Both the position numbers and the translations under genes were made by a program. From positions 4,446,001 through 4,510,000 of the forward strand of contig NZ_CP133017.1 in NCBI RefSeq assembly GCF_030866765.1: a DNA stretch of 64,000 bases, in the 5' to 3' direction. How positions within the stretch are numbered: the stretch's first letter is position 1; the number at the start of each line of letters is the position of its first letter. The notes beneath the pieces were generated by a model. It did no database searches and was not told the origin of the DNA. It saw nothing but the letters and a program-made list of their open reading frames with translations. This document shows, piece by piece, positions 42,709 through 51,436 of this stretch. This DNA is from Paenibacillus silvisoli (GTDB taxonomy: Bacteria > Bacillota > Bacilli > Paenibacillales > Paenibacillaceae).

Positions 42709-42893
42709 CTAACGGTTGCCACAGCGGCTATTTCGGCGAAAATGGCCACTTTTGCAGCGCTAACGGTTGTGACAGCCGTTATTTGCAGCAAATCGGTCGA
42801 ATTGGTTTGAAAAATAGCAAATAAGCTCTCTGGCAACCGTTAGAAAACTAAAATCCGCTTTTTTAGTCAAATAGGCGCTGTCACAACCGTTAG
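42709..42893. repeat. Array C: four-unit dyad repeat element, 185 bp
   Basis: Plus units at 42709-42733 and 42760-42784, minus units at 42819-42843 and 42869-42893, with a 34-nt centre. As in array A, the first and third units read GGTTGCCA and the second and fourth read GGTTG(T/C)GACAG. It lies in the divergent region between the VanR-like gene and the small Cys-rich gene, the rest of which shows no other clear gene. Confidence 0.85.
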
Positions 42894-43013
42894 CACCGCC
42901 ATACGGATGCAGGCCCTTCACTTGCAACAGCATCCGCGGCATAGACTTTCCCTCTCCGACCCTCTATACTTGTAGTGTCTTCTATCATCTTTAATTTTGC
43001 GAGGGACCGATTG

Positions 43014-43199
43014 GTGACGAACGAAGCAGCGCCTCAGCGCATCAACTGCATGAAATGCCGCCACTACTACGTGACGTGGGATCCGAAGTTTCCCAAAGGC
43101 TGCAAAGCCTTCGGGTTCAAAACGGCCACGATGCCCAGTCAAGCCGTATTATCCTCATCCGGCAAGCCATGCTTAAATTTCGAGCAAAAGCAGAAATAA
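43014..43199 (+). CDS. Small Cys-rich protein (often labelled uracil-DNA glycosylase)
   Basis: A 61-residue conserved Firmicute protein with INCMKCRHYYVTWDPKFPKGCKAFGFKTATMPSQAVLSSSGKPCLNFE. Four Cys (CxxC, then two singles) suggest a zinc site. Homologues are commonly labelled uracil-DNA glycosylase, but it is far too short for such an enzyme, so the function should be taken as unknown. The GTG start follows GAGGG. A strong terminator follows. Convergent with the sugar-binding protein gene. Confidence 0.8.
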   Translation: MTNEAAPQRINCMKCRHYYVTWDPKFPKGCKAFGFKTATMPSQAVLSSSGKPCLNFEQKQK

Positions 43200-43202
43200 A
43201 AG

Positions 43203-43250
43203 ACGGCCATGCTTCAGGGAGCTCTAAACTCCCTGCCGCATGGCCGTTAT
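43203..43250. terminator. Bidirectional terminator
   Basis: Two stacked stems, ACGGCCATGC/GCATGGCCGT and CAGGGAG/CTCCCTG, lie between the convergent Cys-rich gene and the LplA-like binding-protein gene. Confidence 0.85.
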
Positions 43251-43259
43251 TCATTCCCC

Positions 43260-44924
43260 TTACTTCTTCTTGCTGTCGTAAGCCTTCTGATAAATATCCA
43301 GGTAGTGAGTCAAATTCAAGCCCTCGAACCCTTTAATGTAGCTATCCCACTCGGAATCCGTCAGCTTCTTCGAGCCGGTTACGAACTGCGCCATATTGGA
43401 GCGGATGTACTCATTGATCTGCGTGCGCAGCATGATCGTTTCCTTCGCGTCGTTCTCATCCATGAAGATGGTGAGCGGGAACGTCTCTTCCGGCTGCTTG
43501 TTCTCGTAGTTATTCGCCGTCTCGGTGAACAGGCGGAACTCGTAGCCTTGCTGCGAGAACATGTCGGCCGGCGCCGTCCACGATTCGCGGATTTCGCGCG
43601 TACGTCTCGTGATGCCCATTTGATCCCATGTATCGTTGGACGTCGTCGTAATATCCCAATATTTCGGCTTCAAGCTGTACTTGGCCGGGTTGCCGTGCAC
43701 ATCCTTCTCGCCTTCAGGCGCCTTCTCCCAGAAGTTGCCCTCAAGTCCGTACTCGTTCATGATGGCATGCTCTTCGGAATACATGTAATCCGCCATTTTG
43801 ATCGCGGCAATCGCTTCTTCCTCCGAAGCTTTGTTCGTGATCCCGAACTGCCCGTTGCCGTAAGCCTTATAGTAGCCGGCATAGGCGACTCCGCCCGGAC
43901 CTGCAAGCGGCGGTACCGTTACATATTCTTTATGACGGTTCTGTCCTTCCGCCAAGCTGAACGCCATGCCGATGTGGCCGGCCGTCACGCTGCCGATGAC
44001 GTTGTCGCCTTCTTGGTTGCCCACTTGCGCCAGCTGATCGATGTTCTGCGTGAACGATTCTTTATCGATCAAGCCTTCGCTGAACAGCTTGTTAATGTAG
44101 GTCAAGCCTTCGCGCCACTCCGGCTGATTCGCCGCCAGCTGCACTTTGCCGTCCTTCAAGTAGAAGAAATCTTCATCGTTGTCATAGATAAACGCGTTCA
44201 TTAAGAAGTTCGACGGGATGGCGTGCCAGGTGTTGAATGCGCCGGACAGCGGGACTTCGTCCGCTTTGCCGTTGCCGTTCGGGTCCTGCGTTTTAAACGC
44301 TTTCAAAACCTCGTAGTACTCGTCCGTCGTCGTCGGCATTTTCAAGCCCAGCTTATCCAGCCAAGTCTTGTTAATCCACAGCTTCTGGGAATACCAGCAG
44401 TGGAAGCAGTCGTTGATGTGAGGCAGCGAGTAAATGTTGCCGTCCGGCGCCGTAATCGCGTCCTTCAAATCTTTGTCCTCGGTAAACGCGCGCTTGATTT
44501 CATCGCCGTATTTGTCGATCAAATCATTCAGCGGCAGGAGAATCCCCTGCTTGCCATAATCGATTTGCTCCGCCTGCGTGAAATTGCCCGAGAGGAACAC
44601 GGCCGGATAATCGCCGCTCGCCAGAATCAGCTTCTTCTTATCGGCTGCGTTCGCGCTTGGCGTTGCGTCGAATTTGAACTTAATATTGAGCTTCTCCTCG
44701 ATATATTTCGTGACCGCATTCGTGTTAATGTCTTCGATTCTCGGCGAAACGCTGACGAAGGTGTTCAGCGTAACCGTCTTACCGGTGTCGACCTTATTGC
44801 CCGATCCGTTGTCCGCCCCCGAGCTGCCATTATTGCCGCTGTTGCCGTTGCTGCTGCATGCCGTGATGATTAAAGCGATCAAGACTAGTATAGCTAGCGC
44901 TTTCGAGCTTCTCTTCATCTTCAA
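43260..44924 (-). CDS. Extracellular solute-binding lipoprotein (LplA-like)
   Basis: A 554-residue sugar-binding lipoprotein of the long Paenibacillus/LplA type. The lipobox IITACSS is followed by a Gly/Asn/Ser-rich linker, then the domain VTLNTFVSVSPRIEDINTNAVTKYIEEKLNIKFKFD. Two starts are possible: TTG at 44924, eight bases after GAGGAGG, or ATG six bases later. It is the last gene of an operon-like run AraC regulator, permease, permease, binding protein. The ligand is probably a plant-derived oligosaccharide, as in relatives. Confidence 0.9.
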   Translation of the reverse strand: MKMKRSSKALAILVLIALIITACSSNGNSGNNGSSGADNGSGNKVDTGKTVTLNTFVSVSPRIEDINTNAVTKYIEEKLNIKFKFDATPSANAADKKKLILASGDYPAVFLSGNFTQAEQIDYGKQGILLPLNDLIDKYGDEIKRAFTEDKDLKDAITAPDGNIYSLPHINDCFHCWYSQKLWINKTWLDKLGLKMPTTTDEYYEVLKAFKTQDPNGNGKADEVPLSGAFNTWHAIPSNFLMNAFIYDNDEDFFYLKDGKVQLAANQPEWREGLTYINKLFSEGLIDKESFTQNIDQLAQVGNQEGDNVIGSVTAGHIGMAFSLAEGQNRHKEYVTVPPLAGPGGVAYAGYYKAYGNGQFGITNKASEEEAIAAIKMADYMYSEEHAIMNEYGLEGNFWEKAPEGEKDVHGNPAKYSLKPKYWDITTTSNDTWDQMGITRRTREIRESWTAPADMFSQQGYEFRLFTETANNYENKQPEETFPLTIFMDENDAKETIMLRTQINEYIRSNMAQFVTGSKKLTDSEWDSYIKGFEGLNLTHYLDIYQKAYDSKKK

Positions 44925-45031
44925 GACCGACGCCTCCTCGATAATATCAATCTTATCATGCTTCTCTCTTTCCGCCCATGCTTCGTTACGGCTAACTGAC
45001 CGACATCACCTCCAGGACCGAATAAGTCCGA

Positions 45032-45931
45032 TTATCCTTTCAGAGAGCCGATTAGGATGCCTTGCACGAAATATTTCTGTACAAACGGATAAATAGCGAG
45101 CACCGGCACCGTTGCGACGACGATGAGCGAGAATTTCAGCAAATCCTTCAGCCCCTGCATCGCGGCCATTTTGTTCGCGTCCACCATCATGCTCGAGTCG
45201 ATGGAATTGAGGATCAGGATATTGCGCAGTACGATTTGCAGCGGGAACAGCTCCTGCGACTTCAAGAAAATGAGCGCTTCGAAGTAGGCGTTCCAATGGC
45301 CGACAGCATACATAAGCACGAGTACGGCCAAGATCGGCTTCGACAGCGGAAGCACCACCCGCCATAAGAAGCCCATGTCCGTGCAGCCATCGAGCTCAGC
45401 GGCCTCGCCAAGCTCCTTCGGTATGCTGGTCTGGAAGAAGGTTCTGGCAATGATGACCTGCCAGACCGCCATGGCGCCGGGAAGCAGCATGGCCCATCTC
45501 GTATCGAGGATGCCGAGATTTTTCACCGTCAGGTAGTACGGAATCAGACCGCCGCTGAACATCATGGTAATGACCAAGATGACCATGATGACATTCCGGC
45601 CGTAGAACGTCGATTTGGATATCGGATACGCCAGCATGACCGTCATCGTGACGTTGATTAATACCCCGAACACCGTGTAGAAAAGCGAATTGCCGTAGCC
45701 CGTCATAACTTGCGGGTTGGAGAAGATTGCCTTGTACCCGGCTAGGCTGAATTCAACCGGAAACAGCCACACTCTTCCGCTGATCACCGCCTGGGGAGAG
45801 CTGAAGGACGAGCTAACGATATAAAGGAGCGGATAAAGCACAGCCAGCAGGATGAACGCCAAGAAGGCGTAAACCAGCGTCAAAAACAGCTTGTCTCCGA
45901 ACGACTCTCGAATTGCGTTTGTACGCGCCAC
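45032..45931 (-). CDS. Carbohydrate ABC transporter permease (LplC-like)
   Basis: A 299-residue membrane permease with six helices and the docking loop KELGEAAELDGCTDMGFLWRVVLPLSKPILAVLVL. The C-terminal YPFVQKYFVQGILIGSLKG is typical for LplC-type subunits. The GTG start follows AGGAGG by nine bases. It pairs with the LplB-like permease 13 bases upstream. No ATPase gene is present; a shared MsmX-type ATPase is expected. Confidence 0.92.
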   Translation of the reverse strand: MARTNAIRESFGDKLFLTLVYAFLAFILLAVLYPLLYIVSSSFSSPQAVISGRVWLFPVEFSLAGYKAIFSNPQVMTGYGNSLFYTVFGVLINVTMTVMLAYPISKSTFYGRNVIMVILVITMMFSGGLIPYYLTVKNLGILDTRWAMLLPGAMAVWQVIIARTFFQTSIPKELGEAAELDGCTDMGFLWRVVLPLSKPILAVLVLMYAVGHWNAYFEALIFLKSQELFPLQIVLRNILILNSIDSSMMVDANKMAAMQGLKDLLKFSLIVVATVPVLAIYPFVQKYFVQGILIGSLKG

Positions 45932-45944
45932 CGGTGAACGCCTC

Positions 45945-46919
45945 CTACCATAAGCTGCTGTCTGATACGCGTCTTGCGAAATAGTTGACGCTCAGCAGCA
46001 AAATGAGATTGATGACCGAATTGAATAAATCGACGGCGGCGGAGAAGCTGAAGTTCGCGCCAAGCAGACCGATCTTGTAAACGTAGGTCGAGATGACCTC
46101 CGAAGCGCTCGTGTTGAGCGGATTTTGCATCAAATAGATTTTCTCGAAGCCGACGTTCATGATTTGACCGACATTCAAGATGAGCAATATGATGGCCGCG
46201 GGCATGATGCCGGGGATATCGATATGCCATACTTTCTGGATGCGCGAAGCTCCGTCCACTCTAGCCGCTTCATACAAATCGGTATTAATGCCGGCCAGAG
46301 CAGCTAGATAGATAACCGCGCCGTAGCCGATGCCCTGCCATACGTTCGACCAAACGAAGATGCTGCTGAAGTAGCTTGGAATGCCCATATAGTTCGAAGC
46401 TTCCATGCCAAACGCGCTCAAGATGTGATCGATAAAGCCAAGTCGAGGCGAAAGGAACAAAATAATCATCGATACCATGACGATCGTCGAGATGAAATAA
46501 GGCGCGAACGTGACCATTTGCACGAATCGTTTGAAGCGCATGTTCCGTACCTCATTCAGCGCAAGGGCCAAAATAATCGGCGCGGGGAACCCGATAAGCA
46601 GCGAATAAATGCTGATGATCAGCGTGTTCTTGATCAGCAGCCAAAAGTTCGGCGATTTGAAAAAGGTAGAGAAGTTCGCCAGGCCGACCCAATCGCTCCC
46701 CAGGAAGCCCTTAACCGGACTGAAATCCCGGAAGGCGATCTGCGCCCCGTACATGGGGATATATTTGAAAATAAATAAATACGCGAGCGGGAGCAGAACA
46801 AGCAAATAGAGCTGCCAATGCCGCTTGACGCGTTTGCCCCGATCTCTCAGCAGGAGCGAGCCGCCGCTGACGCGAACTTCCGATTTCTCCCTTTCGATGA
46901 CTCCTGTCGATGAAGGCAT
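45945..46919 (-). CDS. Carbohydrate ABC transporter permease (LplB-like)
   Basis: A 324-residue permease with six helices. HWQLYLLVLLPLAYLFIFKYIPMYGAQIAFRDFSPVKGFLGSDWVGLANF is the standard start of LplB-type subunits, and the docking loop is YEAARVDGASRIQKVWHIDIPGIMPA. A basic cytoplasmic tail of about 30 residues precedes it. The start is uncertain: the nearest GAGG is about 15 bases before the ATG. About 250 bases with the AraC-gene terminator lie upstream. Confidence 0.9.
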   Translation of the reverse strand: MPSSTGVIEREKSEVRVSGGSLLLRDRGKRVKRHWQLYLLVLLPLAYLFIFKYIPMYGAQIAFRDFSPVKGFLGSDWVGLANFSTFFKSPNFWLLIKNTLIISIYSLLIGFPAPIILALALNEVRNMRFKRFVQMVTFAPYFISTIVMVSMIILFLSPRLGFIDHILSAFGMEASNYMGIPSYFSSIFVWSNVWQGIGYGAVIYLAALAGINTDLYEAARVDGASRIQKVWHIDIPGIMPAAIILLILNVGQIMNVGFEKIYLMQNPLNTSASEVISTYVYKIGLLGANFSFSAAVDLFNSVINLILLLSVNYFARRVSDSSLW

Positions 46920-47115
46920 GCTGTCGCATCACATCCTCTTTGAAGTGTTGGCCTTGATTGCTTTCAACGATAAAGGACGCAGGATGCCGCCGACAACAAC
47001 CACTAATCCACCTCATGTTCAATTTTCCAAACCCGCGCCGTTACTGGGTTTTCCGCGCCGATCGCTCATCTTTCCGCGAGCGCTCAACTTTCCGAATGCA
47101 ACGGGCGAACGACAA

Positions 47116-47162
47116 AAAGAGGCCGCCCATGAGCAGCGCTTTCGCTCAAGGACGGCCTCTTT
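47116..47162 (-). terminator. Terminator of the AraC-type regulator gene
   Basis: AAAGAGGCCG pairs with CGGCCTCTTT around an inner TGAGC/GCTCA hairpin, just past the stop at 47166. It separates the regulator from the permease genes, which then need their own promoter in 46920-47110; no clear one was found there. Confidence 0.8.
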
Positions 47163-47165
47163 CGT

Positions 47166-49370
47166 TTACATGGCATGGCGTTTACGGAAATCGACCGGCG
47201 ATACCCCTTCCACTTTGCGGAAGACGCGCCGGAACGTTGCCGCATTCAAGTAGCCGACGCGCTCGCCGACCTCCTGGATGGAATCGGGCTGTTCAAGCAG
47301 CCTCTTCTTCGCTTCGGTAATGCGCAGCTGGGACAAGTAATCAAGGAAGTTTTCGCCGAACTCTTCTTTGAACAGCTGGCTGATATATTTGGCGCCGATG
47401 CCGAATTTATCGCCGAGATATTCGAGCGACAGCTCCGGATTGGCGTAATGCAATCCGATATAGCCGCGAATGTTTTGCAGAAGCTGATGATGCATGCGGC
47501 TGGAATACAACTGCCCCATCTGATCGGCATACGTCTGCAAGGTTACGCTGAACTGATTTTGCAGCTCGTCCAACGTATCGAATTCTTCAATGATATGGCG
47601 CAAGGACACCGAAGCTTCGGACATCCATACATCATAGTAATCCTTTGAAGCTTGCGATAGCTGCAAATCCATGTGGGCGACAAAATAGCGGCATAACTCA
47701 GCGATCTCGTTCTTCGGCAGACAACAGCTGCGCATGCCGCTGAACATGGCATCGAAGCTCTCTCTCCAGTTCTCTTCGTGCAGGCGGAATTGCTGGACCA
47801 GCCGATGAATCGCTTGCAGATGCTTGTTGGTCGCTTTCGCCGACGCCGCATGCTGCGTCTCGCTAAAGTGAATTACCCGATTGTGGCCAAGCGCCGCTTT
47901 GAACGTGAGCGCCTCAAGCGCTTGTTTGTTGGATGCGCTTGCCCCTTCGTCGTATGCAGCCGTTTCTCCGAGACCGATGGTCACCGAGAATGCCAAATGC
48001 TCATGAATCCACGCGTTAATACGCTCGCAGATCGTTTCGGCCTCCTCATTCGAGCTGTCCGGCAGAAACAAGATGCCCGTCATTTGCAGCGGGGTCGTCC
48101 ATTCCAGCCATACCGGAATGCCGTGCTGCGTAAACAATTCATGGGCCGCGCTGCTGATGACGAATTTGAACAGCGATTGATCGCGGCCTTTGTATTGATT
48201 GAACACCTGCTCCGGATGATCGATCTCAATGACGAATACCCGCTGCTTATCGTGCTCCGGCAATGCCGACAGGTCGATGGCTTCCGCTTGCGCGCCCCGC
48301 TCGAATTGCAGCAGCTCCCTGAAGATCGCCTTCTGCTTCCGGGCCGCCGACGCTTCGGCTTCCTTACGAAACAGCTTGGTCTGCTCGGCAAAATTGTTGA
48401 TCGCCGTTTCGATGAACGTAAATTCGTCCACCGCCAGCCGTCCCAGCGTCGGCTTGCCCGAGCCGAATTGATCCTGAATCCGGAAGACGAGCTCTTCGAT
48501 CGGCTTATAGTTTTTGCGCGTAATATACACGATCGAGATGGCGCCCGCCAGAAAAATGAACAGTCCCAGCACAAGCCAAATGCTGGACAGTCCGTACATC
48601 GCCGAAACGACCTTGCCGTTAATGACGCCGCTCTCTACCGTCCAGCCCGAATACGGCGAGGTCAAGCTCGCGAGCACCTTACCGGATTTTTGATCGTCAT
48701 CCTGATTGAACAGCGCCTTGCCTTCGCGATCGTACAGCTGGACAAACGCTTGCTTCGGATCGAACATGTCTTTAATCATGTTCCGCAGCGAGGCCGCGCT
48801 GACATTCACCACGACGAGTCCATCCGCGCCGTTGCCGACGGATACTTTGTGGACGAGACTAATGACATTTTTCGGCTTCTGAGCAACCAGCTCACGGTAA
48901 GGACGAATGGAGCTCCATTTGGAGGTATGGCTGTCCGTGCTGTTTTGTTGGCTGCGAATGAACGCGACGTCCTCGAAATCTTCCATCTTCGTGGTCATCC
49001 CGCTGAATACGACGCCGTCTTTATACCGGACCAAATAGTAGGAATCGATGATCGACATCTCGTATTGCAGCTGAAGCATCCGATTGACGAGCTGATAATT
49101 CAGAAACACGTTATCGTTGCCGGTTTCCTTGAAGAAATCGTTGAGCAGCTTGCTGGATACCAGCTCGCGGATCATCATCGTATCGAGCGTTTTCAAGCTG
49201 ACGTCGACCGTCTGGAGGAGCTGGCCGACGAACACTTTGCTGGATTCCTTCGTATTCCGGTTGCTTTGCTCGACGAGCGTCTGGAAGAAAACGAAGAAGA
49301 GAAAGGAAAACATGATGAAAATGATCGGCAGGTAGGACCAGATCATCTTTCGCAGCCATGTACGGTTCAA
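47166..49370 (-). CDS. Membrane-bound AraC-family sensor-regulator
   Basis: A 734-residue regulator of the type that controls neighbouring sugar importers in Paenibacillus. One helix (about 12-32) precedes an extracellular Cache-like sensor to about residue 255, and a second helix lies at about 258-280 (SSIWLVLGLFIFLAGAISIVYI). A long cytoplasmic middle part follows. The C-terminal AraC helix-turn-helix pair is NPELSLEYLGDKFGIGAKYISQLFKEEFGENFLDYLSQLRITEAKKRLLEQ then IQEVGERVGYLNAATFRRVFRKVEGVSPVDFRKRH. The TTG start has AAGGG ten bases upstream. It combines sensing and DNA binding in one membrane protein. Confidence 0.9.
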   Translation of the reverse strand: MNRTWLRKMIWSYLPIIFIMFSFLFFVFFQTLVEQSNRNTKESSKVFVGQLLQTVDVSLKTLDTMMIRELVSSKLLNDFFKETGNDNVFLNYQLVNRMLQLQYEMSIIDSYYLVRYKDGVVFSGMTTKMEDFEDVAFIRSQQNSTDSHTSKWSSIRPYRELVAQKPKNVISLVHKVSVGNGADGLVVVNVSAASLRNMIKDMFDPKQAFVQLYDREGKALFNQDDDQKSGKVLASLTSPYSGWTVESGVINGKVVSAMYGLSSIWLVLGLFIFLAGAISIVYITRKNYKPIEELVFRIQDQFGSGKPTLGRLAVDEFTFIETAINNFAEQTKLFRKEAEASAARKQKAIFRELLQFERGAQAEAIDLSALPEHDKQRVFVIEIDHPEQVFNQYKGRDQSLFKFVISSAAHELFTQHGIPVWLEWTTPLQMTGILFLPDSSNEEAETICERINAWIHEHLAFSVTIGLGETAAYDEGASASNKQALEALTFKAALGHNRVIHFSETQHAASAKATNKHLQAIHRLVQQFRLHEENWRESFDAMFSGMRSCCLPKNEIAELCRYFVAHMDLQLSQASKDYYDVWMSEASVSLRHIIEEFDTLDELQNQFSVTLQTYADQMGQLYSSRMHHQLLQNIRGYIGLHYANPELSLEYLGDKFGIGAKYISQLFKEEFGENFLDYLSQLRITEAKKRLLEQPDSIQEVGERVGYLNAATFRRVFRKVEGVSPVDFRKRHAM

Positions 49371-49427
49371 ATACCATCATCCCTTAAACTAAAGTTTGAA
49401 TGTAACCGCATTCATGCATTTCTTCTC

Positions 49428-49456
49428 ATTATACCCGCAGGCATATGGCACGTCTA
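49428..49456 (-). promoter_or_regulatory. Promoter of the AraC-type regulator
   Basis: TAGACG and TATAAT are separated by 17 bases on the minus strand, about 60 bases before the TTG start. Confidence 0.6.
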
Positions 49457-49549
49457 TGTTGTCAATGGAAGTAATTTTACACATCTACCATTTTATGCTT
49501 AGGCAAAGATACCCACCTTAACCTAGGCCGGTAAGCCGTCAGTACCTCG

Positions 49550-49570
49550 TTCCGACAAATTTCGTCGGAA
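49550..49570. promoter_or_regulatory. Inverted repeat upstream of the ABC exporter, possible operator
   Basis: TTCCGAC and GTCGGAA are separated by seven bases. It lies about 40 bases upstream of the -10 of the exporter promoter, in the divergent region. It could bind a dimeric repressor or activator. Confidence 0.4.
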
Positions 49571-49606
49571 TGAATACAAATTTCTCACTAGCTCTTCCTT
49601 GTTTTG

Positions 49607-49615
49607 TGCTATACT
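49607..49615 (+). promoter_or_regulatory. Extended -10 promoter of the ABC exporter operon
   Basis: TGCTATACT is an extended -10. No good -35 is seen. The exporter start codon is about 45 bases downstream. Confidence 0.5.
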
Positions 49616-49660
49616 TTTTCGTAGTTTTGCCATCAGACTAATAGAGAAATCGGTGATCAC

Positions 49661-51436
49661 ATGTTTCAGTTCAAGTGGCTTTGGCACAATTTGAAAGGAG
49701 ACCGAGCGCGATATATTCTCGCCCTATGCCTCTCGGTCGTGGGCTGCTCGCTCACTATTATTAACCCGTACATCGGCCAGCGCATCGTCGACCTCTTCAT
49801 CGCCGGCAGCGATGCGGCGCAAAATCTGAAGACCGAGCGCGGGCTGCTGATCGGTCTCGGTCTAGGGATGATCGGCTTCTCCTTACTCAGGACGGGGCTC
49901 TCCTATTTTACGACCTTGCTGTACGAGCGCGCCTCGCAAAACCTGCTGTACCGCGTCCGCGTCTACCTGTACAACAAAATTCAAGGTCAGGACATGAGAT
50001 ACTACGATCAGAACCGGACCGGCGATCTCATGACCAAAATGACGGGCGACCTTGAAATGGTGCGTCACTCCCTCGCGTGGATCGTGAAGACGATTATCGA
50101 ATCGCTCACGGTTTTCGCGGCGGCGGTCGTCTATTTCTTCTTCATCGACGCGGAGCTGACATTATGGCTGCTCATTCTGTCGCCTCCGATTGCGATCGTG
50201 GCGTTTATTTTCGCCAGACGCGTCCGTCCGATGTACGTGGAATTGCGGGAGCGTCTTTCCCAGCTGAATACGACCACGCAGGAAAATATCGCCGGCAACC
50301 GCGTCGTCAAGGCGTTCGCGCGGGAGGATTATGAGATCAAGAAATTTACGGAGAAGAGCGTCAACTATTCGCAGGCCAATAAGGCTGCGGCTATGGTGTG
50401 GCTGGACTACTTCCCGTACTTGGAAATTTTCTCCCAAGGCTTTGCCGTCATCTTGATGCTGGCCGGAGGCTATTTCGTCATGGAAGGACGCCTCACCTTC
50501 GGGGAGTTCTCGGCGTTCTCCGCGCTCATCTGGGGTCTTTCCAACCCGATGCGCAACATCGGTATCGTTATCAACGACATTCAGCGCTTCTTCGCTTCGT
50601 TGACCAAAATTATCGAGGTGTATTACGCTCATCCGGACATCGTGAACGAGCACAGCGCAGTCGATAAGCAGCGCTATCAAGGCCGCATCCTATTCGAGAA
50701 TGTGAGCTTCAAATACGACAGCGCGACGGTACTGGATAACATCAACTTCCAGATCGAGCCCGGCGAAACGATTGCGATTATGGGGGCGACAGGCTCCGGC
50801 AAAACGACGCTCATCAATCTGATTCCGCGTTTCTATGACGCGACGAAAGGCCGCGTCCTGGTGGACGGCGTCGACGTGCGCAAGCTGCCGGTCGACGAGC
50901 TGCGCACCAGCATCGGCGTGGCGACGCAGGACGTGCTGCTGTTCTCCGATACGATTGACGGCAATATCGCATACGGCGATCCCGATATGCCGGAAGAGGA
51001 AGTCGAGAAGTACGCGAAGCTGGCAGCGGCCCATGATTTCATCGGCAAAATGCCGGAAGGCTACAATACGATCGTCGGCGAACGCGGCGTCGGCCTGTCC
51101 GGCGGCCAGAAGCAGCGGATCGCCTTGGCCAGGGCTCTGGCGGTGCGGCCGCCGATTCTGATCCTCGACGACACGACCTCCGCGGTCGATATGGAAACGG
51201 AAGAGCATATTCAGAAGAGCTTGCGGGAGCTGGACTTCCCCTGCACGAAAATCATAATCGCGCAGCGCGTATCCACGACGGCGGAAGCCGATCGGATTTT
51301 GATTTTGGATAACGGCCGCATCCTTGAGCAAGGCACGCACGCCGAGCTGCTGGCGCGGCGCGGTTACTATTACGATGTATTCATGCTGCAGAACGAGGGC
51401 ATTGGAAGGGAGGCGATGACGCATGGCGAGAAATAG
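49661..51436 (+). CDS. ABC exporter half-transporter, subunit 1 (YfiB-like)
   Basis: A 591-residue half-transporter: six membrane helices (about 1-310), then a nucleotide-binding domain (about 340-580). Motifs are Walker A MGATGSGKTTLINL, signature GLSGGQKQR and Walker B ILILDDTTSAVD, where Asp replaces the usual catalytic Glu, followed by the AQRVSTTAEADRILIL switch region with Gln in place of the usual His. It thus has a degenerate Walker B/H-loop and should pair with the second subunit, whose signature is also non-canonical. Overlaps the next gene by 14 bases. Substrate unknown; relatives export drugs. Confidence 0.9.
   Translation: MFQFKWLWHNLKGDRARYILALCLSVVGCSLTIINPYIGQRIVDLFIAGSDAAQNLKTERGLLIGLGLGMIGFSLLRTGLSYFTTLLYERASQNLLYRVRVYLYNKIQGQDMRYYDQNRTGDLMTKMTGDLEMVRHSLAWIVKTIIESLTVFAAAVVYFFFIDAELTLWLLILSPPIAIVAFIFARRVRPMYVELRERLSQLNTTTQENIAGNRVVKAFAREDYEIKKFTEKSVNYSQANKAAAMVWLDYFPYLEIFSQGFAVILMLAGGYFVMEGRLTFGEFSAFSALIWGLSNPMRNIGIVINDIQRFFASLTKIIEVYYAHPDIVNEHSAVDKQRYQGRILFENVSFKYDSATVLDNINFQIEPGETIAIMGATGSGKTTLINLIPRFYDATKGRVLVDGVDVRKLPVDELRTSIGVATQDVLLFSDTIDGNIAYGDPDMPEEEVEKYAKLAAAHDFIGKMPEGYNTIVGERGVGLSGGQKQRIALARALAVRPPILILDDTTSAVDMETEEHIQKSLRELDFPCTKIIIAQRVSTTAEADRILILDNGRILEQGTHAELLARRGYYYDVFMLQNEGIGREAMTHGEK

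Noticed and set aside
7921-42893. The 185-bp elements as insertion-sequence remnants or MITEs
   Set aside because: No transposase fragment, no clear target-site duplication at the borders, and the spacer DNA is not conserved between copies. It stays possible but unsupported.
47778-49502. A 574-codon frame antisense to the AraC-type regulator
   Set aside because: Shadow frame with no ribosome site or domain; the regulator on the minus strand has full AraC motifs.
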